64,000 nucleotides of DNA from Pachypanchax playfairii (lineage: Eukaryota; Chordata; Actinopteri; Cyprinodontiformes; Aplocheilidae). The stretch is taken from assembly GCA_006937955.1 (NCBI GenBank), contig SSNP01000138.1, forward strand, positions 1 to 64,000, in the 5' to 3' direction. Each line of letters opens with the position of its first letter. Within the stretch, counting starts at the first letter, position 1. The notes under the pieces were generated by a model. The model was not told where the DNA came from and ran no database searches. It worked only from the letters and a program-made list of their open reading frames with translations. Below are positions 21,401-33,400 of the stretch, in pieces. Made by a program: the position numbers and the translations under genes.

Positions 21401-24400
21401 TATAGCATCTTATGATCTATAGTATCAAATGCAGCACTGAGATCTAACAGGACAAGTAAAGACACAAGTCCACTGTCTGAGGACATGAGAATATCATTAG
21501 AAACTCTTAATGTTTCCATTTCAGTGCTATGATGAGCTCTAAATTCTGACTGGAACTCTTCAAAAAGATTAGTACTATGGAAATGATCACATGATCACAT
21601 GTTTTGCTACTGTCTTTTCTCGAATGTTTGAAATGAAGGGTAGATTTGATATAGGTCTAGGGCTGGGTTTAAAAAATCGATTAATCGATTTAAATCGATT
21701 TAAGAATAAAAAACCGATAATCGATTCATAAAGCACTAAATCGATTTAAAAAAAAAATTGACAAACATGATGTATCAGCGTCGGAATTAAACTGGACTCC
21801 AAACAGTCCGCTTCCTTATATTGTTTCCTTCTCTTTGATTTCTTGCTTGTATGTTCTCTCAATGTAAGTCGCTTTGGATAAAAGCGTCTGCTAAATGACA
21901 GTAGTAGTAGTAGTAGTAAAATATACATTTCCTTTTGTTACAGTTATGCCACATGCCACTGCTTCTGGATATTTTTAATGAAAACATGAATATTAAATGT
22001 ATATAAAATACGCACTGTTGAAAGGCTGCTTCAGCATTTCATAAAAATTGCCATCAACGAATGTCTGATATTCAAGAAATACTAATGTGACAGAAATATC
22101 TGAAAAAAGAATCGATATTGAATCGAATCGAAATTAATCGAAATCGAATCAATTTTTGCCCTTGTGAATCGAATCGAATCGATTCAGGAAATTAGGAGTG
22201 ATACCCAGCCCTATATAGGTCCATAATTACCTGGATCAGGATCAGGTTTCTTAAAGGTGCAATATGTAAGAATTAGACCTTGTTGTCAAATCGTTCATGT
22301 AGAAAAACAAACCAGTTGTTGAAGACTTGGCAGCCTTGCAGACCCACATGTGATTCACTATGGAACCAGGAAGTCTGGACGTGGAATAGTTATTGTAAAC
22401 AATGATTCTGTCCTGGAACAGAAACTAGAGACCACCCAGCTGACTGAGATCCAGGTCTGTTACAATGTAACTTTACTTTCATCATCAGTAGAACATTAAA
22501 CTGTTGCGTGAGTATTTACCTGTAACATTCTTACATATTGTGTCTTTAAGTAAAGGTTTAATAACAGCAACCTTAAAGCCTGAGGAACATATCCATTTAG
22601 TGTATTGATCATGTCCAATATCAATGTGTTGATCAACACGAAAACCTCTTTTAAAGAGTCTGGTTGGAACATGATCCAACATACATGTAGATGGTTTAGA
22701 AGAAGCTATAATCTGTGTTAACTCATTAAGATCAGCTGGACGAACCAGAGACAACAGTGGGAAGGACATTATAATTTTTTTGTCTAATTGAATTTATTTT
22801 ATCTGTGAAAGATTTCATGAATTCGTCACTACTGAGGGTTACAGAGATACAGGGTTCTAAAGAAGTTGGATTGTTTATTAGTCTGGTTACAGAACTAAAC
22901 AGAAACCCGGAGTTGTTCCTGTTCTCCTCTATGAGGGACGAGTAATACTCAGTTCTGACTGTGTGAAGGTCTCTTGTATGTGAACAGAGTCTCTGTTTCT
23001 GTTCCATCTTAGTGGAAAAACATTTCCTTTTTTTTTAATATATGCAGCACTGAATTAAATAAATTAAACAAGAAGCCTCCTCTGACTAATTACCTTCATT
23101 TTCGGAGGAGCAACATTGTCTAATGGAGTTAAAAAGCTTTAACAAGATCATCAATTTGTGAGGCTATAAATTCTTGGTAGTGGTGCTGTTATAAAGAAAA
23201 ATAGCAAAGGAACAGATTATTTAAACTTAGTTATGGGGGAGGGGCTGGTCTTAACAGGGAACAGAGAAGAGAAGTAGAGAGGCTCACCTGTACTCAGAGA
23301 CTGATGAAAAAGCAAATACTTGAAAACATGAAACACTGATGCAGTCCAGTTCACGTTACACCACTGTTTAAAACAATGTGCAAAAGTAAAACCTAAAGAT
23401 AATTTAGTTCAAACACAAACTAAGAACAAAGATCACTCTGAACAAATAAATCAACACTACATTCCAGAAGCAGAACAAATTCTATGAAGTTCTTTCATAG
23501 CAGGACATGCCTGCCAGTAGTCTAAAACCTGAACCACATAAAAATCAGCTTCAGCATCTGTGACTTTCTGCTAGACCTTTACTGAAACTAATTTTAGTTT
23601 CTTATTTATGTTCAGACAGCAAAATGCAGTTCGACCTGCTGGACAGAAGATGATAGGATCTAATCTGACCATCAAACACTGCTGAAATGTTTTCGGTTCA
23701 CTGAACCCTTTCCTGGACTTCAAGAGAAAGCTAATGGACTTTCTCTAAACACTTGCCTTTGTGTTTCAAAGTTTACACACAGAGAGACACATGACATGAC
23801 ATGAGGTGCTGTAGTTACATGTGTGAGTACAACATACAGAGACCTGAGCCACTCTATCCGTGTGTTATCACACACGCATGTCTGAGAATGATAGTCCACA
23901 GAGTCACAAACAGTGTGACGTAGCATAGCATATGTATGTAGCAGAAAATGTTTCTCAGGTGAAATGAAGCAGTTACTGTAGTTTGTATGATGTCTTTATG
24001 CTGCTGCACGCGCTCACACACACATTCGCGCACATGCACACTAACATTAGTAATGTCATCCTTATGAACACTTACAAATCCACTCTCAGTGATTATGGCA
24101 AAGAAACTTAAAGAGGCCCTTCCATTAAAAACGTTTTTTTCTGAGGTTTCTGTTGAATATTTTAGCTCCACAGGTGTTCTTACCTTCATGGTGGGTGTCA
24201 ACAACTTCTCTTTCAGTTTTTATCTCTCAAACCCGAGTTCTCCTGAGTTCGAACGGCCTGTACTTATTTCGTCACAACTCCTTTGTTTGTTAGTATTCAT
24301 CAGCTCCCGCAGTTGAAACCATGCCTAGCATGCTGCTGGCTAAAAGCTGTTAGCATAAGATGTATCAAACAGGAAGAGACTACGTCTGCTGTTATCATGT

Positions 24401-27400
24401 GCAGCGGGGCAGAAAACAGTATACCTTGCTCTCATAGGCTAGTTTGTTAGCCAATCAGAGTCCAGCAAATTTGAATAATGAATATTAATGAGTTGCTGCC
24501 CGAAGCCTGACGAAACCAGCTGAATCTTGACGCAGAGAGACTGAAAGTAGGGATGCACTGAAATTTCGGCCACTGAAAATTTCTTTCTCATTTCTAAATT
24601 TCTAAATCACCGACACAACACGACTGAAACGCGTGACTTCGTGAGTGAACAGTGCCGCCATAGAAAGGGCTGCAGCAGTCAGTTTTGGGGATATAAATAA
24701 ATACTTTCAGTGCTGTCTGCGCTCAATGGGCGGGATTTAACTGCAGTTCTTTTATACGAACAGAGCAACAGTGGTGTTTATACACAGGTCTGAAATCAGC
24801 GCATGACCCTGCACCCAACCAGTGTTGCCAACTTTGCTATTTCTAACTAAATTTCCAGACCTCCTTGATGACTTTTTCTCTAAAAAAGTGCCTAACAACA
24901 AATCTGGTGAGATTTCTGACAACACTTAACTGCTTTTTGTGTAACTTTGTCGCCGATATTCTCTGCAGATTACAGACCTGATTTGTTCTTTCTTGTCGCA
25001 GAAGCTTGTCTGCACTAGCTGCCAGTGCTAGCTGCATGCAGACCTGGTGCATTTAAGCAACGTTTAAGAATGTAGGACATTTAAAACTTCTACTAAAAAC
25101 ACTGAAAATTATACCATGAACCATAAATTTCTGCTTAATGGGATTTCTCATGCGATGCATACTAAATATGTGCCGTACTTATTTCACAAAGTACTAAAAC
25201 AACAAACAAAAATATTGTCTCTCTTAATTTAGTATTTTTGAGATATTGCACCAATTTTTTTTTTCAGAGCTAAAACTTGTGTCATGTTCTGTTAATTGAC
25301 GATCATTTCTTTCTGTTTTTCTGTTTTCAGCCTTGGTTTCCTCATTTTCGGTTTCGGCCAAGAATTTTCATTTTGGTGCATCTCTAATTGAAAGGTCTGT
25401 TAATCAGTGTTACTTAATGTTTTTAGATATAAAATGTTTCATATTACAGGTTAATACTTAAGAATTAACCACAAAGTCATGACATTTGTGTGAAATGGCC
25501 TCTTTAATAAAAAAGTTAAAAAAATGTTCAATGTTCCTATACGAGCTTAATGGCTTAATTCACTACAGCTGTTTGATCCATGAATCTACCAATAAACGTC
25601 CTGCTTCAATCAGCCTTGGTATTTAAACATCTTCCTCATCATGCTGTTAACATCATGTGACCAAGACCAACCTAACATCGGATCAACACTACGATATCGT
25701 GAGGCTTCAAACACGATGTTCTCAGGCGGAACTGGTCACAGTCATTGGAACACTGACATGTTTTGTTGTGGTTTACTCGCCACCGTTGTTACTTTTGTTT
25801 CAATAAATTATCTGAAATGAGGAAACACGATTCTACTTAAATGTCATGATGTAACATCACTGCAGGGTAAACGGTTTCCATTTTCCACAGATTTCACCTG
25901 AAAGCCAAATATGCTGAACTTTCTGTGAACAGTGTATGTATTGGTGTTTATGCTGTCGCTTTGTGAGACACTGCTTTTATTTTGTAAGCAAGAATGATCA
26001 ACTTTTTTTTGTGTACAAGTTTTCTGTTCAATAAATGTTTATTTAATCTAAGACATTCTGTTTTACTATTTGTTATTGTTACAACATTAGTTGACTCACT
26101 ACACGTCAGCTCCTTGTTATCTGTTGGATTGTGGGCGAGGCCTGAAAGGATGTGATACAAAAGTCCAGTTTTAATGTGGATTGGACAGCCCTGGTGCTGA
26201 TAGAGTCCAATCAGCACACAAACCCATTAGAGCTGATGAAAAGCAAACAGGAGGAGGTTTTCTGCTCTAACAGAGTCAAACAAACTTTAAGTCAGTCCAG
26301 TTTTTTTTAATAGGACGGTTATCACAAGAAATTTTACTAAAGACATTAGCTGAAAAAATGAAACCATCCAATATTTTGATTAAGTAACATCCTCTCATTT
26401 GCTGAAGGGACTCAGTAGACCTGAACACCTTCTGAAGAACCCACATTTTCATTGTTAATCTCACATGTTCTTTGCAAAATCTGTGATACAATTTAGAATT
26501 ATTTTTCCCACATTAAGCTCAAAAACCACCAAGTTTGATCTTGTGTGTGTGTGTTTGAGGGACACATTGCAGGACCCTGTAATGTCTGATTACAGTTAAT
26601 AATTGTAGTATTTATCTCCTTGATATAAATAAAAAGCAGCTGCCAGAGAACAGAGACAGAATGAAAGCTGAGTAACACTTACTCTTTGCAGGCACTGGAC
26701 ACATGGGCTGGTACGGTGTATTTACAGTCCATGATCATGGTGAGAGTCTCGCTGTCATTTGCTTCCTGGAAAGGCGGCTGGCCACAAACCAACATGAACA
26801 GGATCACACCGAGACTCCAAATGTCTGAGGAGAGAGACATAATATGTAACAGCAAACATGAACTTGTGTTTTTAACATTTTTATCTGTAAGTTGTGGAAA
26901 AGTCGGTCATTTCTTAATTCTTTCTCATTTCCAGCAGCCTGATTTTTCATAACCTATTAAAAGTCTCTTGTTAAATATTCTTTCAGACTTTTCGAAGGTT
27001 TTCCTTTGGCTGCTTTCTCACTCATTTTATTAAACGGTCTCAGTTATAGGCTGAAAACTAATAGATCAGTGTCTAGTTTTAGAAATGACTTCAAATCTGA
27101 ATTAATACTAGAATAACTGAGTAAAAAGTGCAGCTCAAGGATTCTATAAAGTGGCTGAATACAGTTGTGTGTTTTTCTGTGATTTCCTTGGTTTGGGATG
27201 GATGTAAATAAACCTTGGCTTTAGCCTGTTCCCTTTTTATTTTGAATTCAGTCATTGCTTTTTTATTTGAGAGTCTGGAGAAGTATTGATAAATATCACT
27301 TTAAAAGATTATAGTACATTCTGCTTCCTTGGAAGAAAAATATAAATCAGGAAATTTCTGATGAATTCAGATTTTCTACAGTACCTGATCCCATCTCATG

Positions 27401-30400
27401 ATCCTTACAAACACAGTTGCTCAAAGAATTTATGGTTAAAAATTTTCCCCTTCAGCATCATTTTTCTCACATAAAATGCAAAATAATTTCTCACAAAACA
27501 GGTTGAATCCCCAACTCTCATCAACCTCTTAGCACAAACAAGCCAAGGAGTTTTCATATGTAGAAGATGTTGACTTTAATGAAACTCAAAGCCAGTTCTT
27601 GAACATGCATTATCGTGCAAAAATGTCTGTGAGTGTACTAACGGTATAATGTCAGGTCAATTTATGTGCCCATCCAACAGTGCATATCTGCAGCTACAAG
27701 TTTCTCCCAAGGAAAGCAAACTGTCAGCAAGCAGAAGCACAGGGCCATGAAGGCTTTATGCAGCGCACACACACTTTCACACACACACACACACACACGC
27801 ACACTTTGTTGCAGCAGCGGTAACAGAACCAGCAGCAGGAGGGTGAGAAACAGCCTCAAGCACAGAGTAGATAACACCCGCTTGTCACTACAATTACTGT
27901 CCTTCACTCTGGTTTCAATACACACACCTACAGATATTTGTGCACATATAAGCAAAAAAAATATTAATGGAGAAACACAACATGAATGTGTGCTAGTACA
28001 GCTGTCACGTCAAAGCATTTAAAATGCAACAATCTGATGTTCAGCAGAGGCAGAACCAACTCACTCAAGCTGAAAACATTAAAAAAAGCCATCACAGCAA
28101 ATATTGGCAGCTCTTAAAGCAATTAGCCTGATGACAAATTTAAGTAAAACTCTAATTAGATCTAAGTGCTTTGATGTCTTGAACAGCTACTGCATTGGCA
28201 AAAAAAGATTAAAAGTAAAATCCAACATCACTTCTACTGTAGAATCCTGACATGACTTTACTAACAGATTATTAAAAACATTTAATTTTCATCTCTAAGT
28301 TAGTTTTCCATGACAGAAACATGTTCATAAAGAACAGGAAGTCAATCTTTTGGTGTAAACTTTGAGTCTGTCATGAAAGAAATGCAGCAAGAAAAAAGAT
28401 TCTTGATGCTTCTAAGAGCTTTAATGATGAAGATGACTTATCTTTGAGTGTTAAAAGCAGTCTGTTTTGCTTAAATCTCATTCATCAGATTCAGTCTCAG
28501 GGTTAAGGCTGAAAACTTCCCCTAAAATATCCATCACAGTTTGTAAGTGACTCTCAAACTAATCTCACTTTTGTAGAAGTAAAATAACTAAGGATTATAA
28601 AATTTAATAAAAGTTAAAAATTCAAAAATCCTCTTAGATCTTAGAATTCTTATATTTTATGTTTTTTAATGTATCAAATGAAGTATTTTCATAGTATAAC
28701 AACTGCCTCTTCAGTTCAGCATGAGTCAATATGGGGATGGGCAATTTATTCAATATATCAAGCATTGTTGCAATATGATAAATCCTCATATCCCCACAGT
28801 CAAATAGAAGTTGTAAATGGTAAACTTTAAGCAGTGTGTGGTTTTTACACAGAGTTCAGATTCTATCACACACTTCAGAATCTCTGGCAGGGTCCTTCCT
28901 CACGTCTGGAAAATTCTCTTGTGGATGCAGACGTCTCTCAAAATGTGCTTTATTATGAACTAAAGTAGCCTACAATGACGTTATTTCTAATAAAACATGC
29001 CACGTACTTAAAATGCTGTTCTTCAAAGAACTGATCCCTGAACAGTGTTCTGGACAGACGGGTCTTTGGATGTTGTGACTCATTCTGATGCTGAAGAACT
29101 TGCACAGGGAATTTCTTGTTGTATAGACTTGTTGCTGTGGTTCATTGTTACCAAACAGCATCCGCATGCCATGGTGTGAATATTAGTCTAAAGAATTTGC
29201 TTTCTTTTTCACTAATGAGGTTGTTTCTGTTTTTAAACTGCGGTTCCAGAGAACAGAAGAAGAGGACAGGTAAAGGTATTTTGCTGTTTTCATCTCAATG
29301 ACAGAATGAAGCCAGTGTCTGAGTCATGGCTCACACCTGCATTAAACATTGATTCATGGCCTAAAAGTGGAATTAAAATATCACCATATATGATTTATGT
29401 TGTGATAAAGACCTCCAATCCTGCAGTATTAGTTTCAGACCCCACTACCCACTTCAAGAAGATCCTGAAATGCCTTCTGGTCAAATCAGTGGGATTTCTG
29501 AAAGAGCTGAAGTGGTACGGGGTTATTTTAACCCACTGCTGTAACACCCCTGAACCACCCAGCAGGGTCATGACAGTGCCTTAATGTGGCTCAGGGTGTG
29601 GACCGTGGGATGACCACAGCCACCAGCTAGCTGTGGGAATTCAAATGGGAAATGTCCCACCCTTATTCTATGCATAGCACTTCACATCTCCTTAAGTTCT
29701 AGAGCGCAGAGTGCTCTGATGTTCTCTGATGTTCACGACATGTGACAAGCTCAACTGGTGATTTATGAACAGCCAGAGAGGGAAGCTCATCCTGGCAGCA
29801 ATGCCACGTAGCTGCTTTTTGAAAGGGGCTAATGTTTACGTGTCACATCAACGCCATGTCACATGACTGACTGCACAGTGACAAATAAAGTACAAAACAG
29901 GAATGAGTGTGATGAAGTTACCTGTCCTACGTCTGACACATCTACCTGTCATCTACAGCATGGTACAGTGAAGGAAAGAGGTCTCCATGAGGCCGGGCGG
30001 TTTATATCAACATCTTCACTTAAGACAACTGAAGTATAATCAAAGTTAAAGCCTTCCAGCCAAAACACGGGATTCACTGTAGTTTAGAAGAAAACCCTGA
30101 CTTGTAGATGTTCTGATCAGGAAAAAGTAACGGGAATGAAAAACACAGAATCTCTGCTAAAACTTAACAAGTAGGATGCTGAAGAGAGAACAAGGTCTGT
30201 TTTTTACAGTCTCTATACATCTAACACTAAAAGCTGCCTGTGTGAGTTTCATCTGGACCGGGTTTTTGTGACAGCTAACACAGAGTTTATACTAACTAAA
30301 TAAAGGAATAATAAGATAAAACATGAAGTGACATGGAAAACATTTTAAAAACCATAACATGGAAAGCTTTAGAAAAAGAATGAGTACTGGAGAGCTACTT

Positions 30401-33400
30401 CCATCCTCACACAGTAAAGACTGAACAGTTACAGTTTAATTTACTTACAACAAGAGTTTACCACAAGTTAGAAAAAGATACATTATTAACCACCGAGCTT
30501 TGATAACTGACAAACATAAAAAAAAGACGTATTAAACCTGCCTTGAGAGGACTAAACAAGATTAATGCTCTCAGCTTTGTGCAAAACAGCTGTCTGATGC
30601 TGCAACAGTAACACAAGCTGATTCTCTGACTGGTCAGTCATCAAACAGATGAGCAAACCACCACCATCATTCTGCCTCTGGTCCAAAGAGGTCGTCTTCA
30701 GCAGCTTTGCTGCTAGAATAACTTCCACTCACTGAAAGACCCCAAACTGGGTTTAAAAACAACTTGGCAAAGTGATGATTAAACTAAAGTATAAATAATC
30801 ATAAAGGAACTCAGATGAACTGGGAGGAAAAGCTGATCTGTTATGACCTGGTGACCAACAGAGTATTTCTGAGTAAATCTTAGGCCAATATAAAGACACG
30901 ACTGCTCATATTTAGAAGGTTAATTAACACCAGTAACTGTATTTCTTTGAAAAAAAGTTGATTTGGAAAGAGACACTTGTGCACGATGTGTGCACGTGGC
31001 AGACATTAGCATTTCAGTTACTTTCCTGCTGTACTTTTACCAAAGATAATAAACAAACCAAACAATGTAATTTGTGTTTTATAATGCAGTGGTCTGATAT
31101 TTACACACACTCCTGGTGACAGAGCTGCAGATTGGTGTTCTGTTTCATATCAACACTTTAATAATAAATAGGCTGAAGACGAGCAGCCAGCTGTTCTTAC
31201 TGACGACTCCTGAATGTGAACGTTTCCTTCACAGGGCACACGTTACAGAACAGCTCGTTACCGTCACCTTTAGAACTGTGTGCTACACGGCCCGACTGCA
31301 TCCCAGTAGTCCCGACAACAGCAGTTTGTCTACAGTTAGGACACCTACTACTTCTCAAAGAAAGTAAGTTTTGTTTTTTTCTACCTATTAAAAAGCTCAT
31401 CCCAGATTCTACCTGTAAGACGGAACCATTCCCAGATCTGAGAGGGGCTCAAAGTATTTCACAGATTAACAGAACAAAAGGACATATAAACATCAGCAGT
31501 CTGCTGGTGTTTTGGGGGTGCTGGACTGTAAAAAACATCATGGTTCAAACTAGAATGTTCAGTACCTGAAAGTGCTGCAGATGAAATTACTGCTGCAGCA
31601 GATCATCATGAGAGCTTCGTATTTTTGTTTTTCAGTGGTATGAAAGTTAACATGCCTCTGCAACACATCATACTGATACTCAAGGGATGCGACACAGACT
31701 AGGTAAAAGATAAAGTTTGAAAGAAAATACAATGCATTGCACCAACTTTGTGTCAACTCTTTGTAAGAGATATCAGGTTTTAATTTGGCTGTTTGTGTCC
31801 AGTCTCAGTAGGTGATCCTTCAGTGTCCCTTGTGCCCCTCTGAACGTGGTCTGGGAATGTTTCCTCGTCCTCCCTGAGAACATTCACACTGAACTAGAAT
31901 CACAATAAAACACTGAGAAGATTCTCAAGGAAAAACTTGAATGATGCAGAAACAAAAACTAATCATGGAACTGTAGACTGTAAACAGAAAAACAACTTGA
32001 AGTTTTAAACGAATCTTAATTTAACTTAAACTAACTCGAATGTAAAACTTCCCTGTTAAATGCCGAACTCTTTCTGCTGACATGGGAAATACAGTTTACA
32101 TACACAACGGAAGATCAAGCTCCAGTCTCACCTTAAAATACTTCTATTTCTACTGTCAGGCTGCTCACAGCAGCACAGCACAGCTTTCCATTAGTCTGTG
32201 AAGGGCCGCAATAACTCAGTCCCTCAAATGCAGCACGAACAGGGCCGAGGAGAAAAGAGCAACATTCTCATTTCTGCTTTGAAGGTGATCACTATCTGAA
32301 ACATGGTCCACTGCTTTCTGTCTACGTTCTGAGGCTTCGTAGCTGTCGATGGTAGAAAGAGATCACTGAGTTTTGAATGTGAAATAAATGCCACACAGCC
32401 CAAACTGCCAGATGTTATTACATGTGACACATTAAACTGACTGGATTGGTCACCATACGTGTACCATCACGTTTCTGTTCCAAAAAAACAACTCCCCCCT
32501 CATTAAAACCCTATGTAAAAAAGCTGTGAAATTGTGTTACAACTTGATGCTTTTTGACAGATTACTGTGTGACATACAGACTTCTTCTTCTTCTTCTTTC
32601 ATCTATGTCTGGTGATTTCAGCTGTCAACAGATTCAGTGCTCATGCTACTACTTGTATTTGTTTGTGTTATGAATGTGTTTTTGTGAGTGTGTTCTACAT
32701 CATCTTCAGTCTGTACTTTATTGCCCATGTTTGCCCTCAGCTGTAAATAGTGAGAGCTTGCAGTACAGTCTCAGGGGACAAGAAGAGTACTACTTTACAC
32801 CTGGTACTCAAGCTAGCAGCATCTGTTACCATAGAAACGCCTGCTCCCCATCTCAAATTAGAGACTGAAAGGTGATACTTTCAAGCCCTGTGGCAGATTA
32901 AACGCATGGAAACAGACACATTACTACAGCAGCCCTGCAACATGCAGCCACATCCCAAAGTACAACAGTCACAAAACTATGAAAATAATCTGTATTATTT
33001 ATTCAATTTATTGTTTTACGAGCTGAGTTATGTTGTCAAGTAATTGACTAATAAGATTTAACTGCATTTTAATTATTATTCACTTCCTTTTGCTAAAGCT
33101 AACTCCACAGTGATACTACTATTGGTGTGATAATAGTAATAATGAAGCTGTGATTTTGGTTATATTGTTTATTTTCTTCAATCATGTACATCAAATTGAA
33201 AAAATATTTTTTTTAAATCCAATTTCAGCTGTGATTCTTGTGATGAAGAAGATTTTTTTAAAAGGCCACATGCACAACAGTTGTCAGTTGGAAGCATCAG
33301 GAACAACAAATAAAAGCAGAGCCAACAGTTAAACAGCCTGGTCGGCTCCGAAATTTGGGCCAGATGCAGCACACTTGCGATAAGTCAGCCAGAGAGTGCT

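Larger units (their letters stand above)
21061..23180 (-). pseudogene. L2-type LINE reverse transcriptase relic
   Basis: Reading the minus strand from high to low coordinates in several frames gives, in the correct order: DNVAPPKMK; EYYSSLIEENRN; LDHVPTRLF; FKVAVIKPLL; KPDPDPGNYGP; SNLPFISNIREK; LLVLLDLSAAFDTIDH; RELNWFTSDLSDRFQFV; GVPQGSVLG; and FYANDTQLNLSIKPDD, where the RT active-site YADD is now YAND. Frameshifts and stops show it is dead. Two DNA elements (21658-22213, 22251-22549) split it. Fish L2 elements are non-LTR retrotransposons; the endonuclease end and 3' tail are missing. Confidence 0.85.
18996..26682 (-). other. snrk intron rich in nested transposons
   Basis: 7.7 kb. 18996-20920 holds nothing recognised. 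20925-23180 is a SINE-like fragment plus an L2 LINE with two insertions. 23180-24107 is unassigned. 24108-25507 is a TTAA-family copy with an internal hAT insertion. 25508-26682 is unassigned. Confidence 0.6.
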
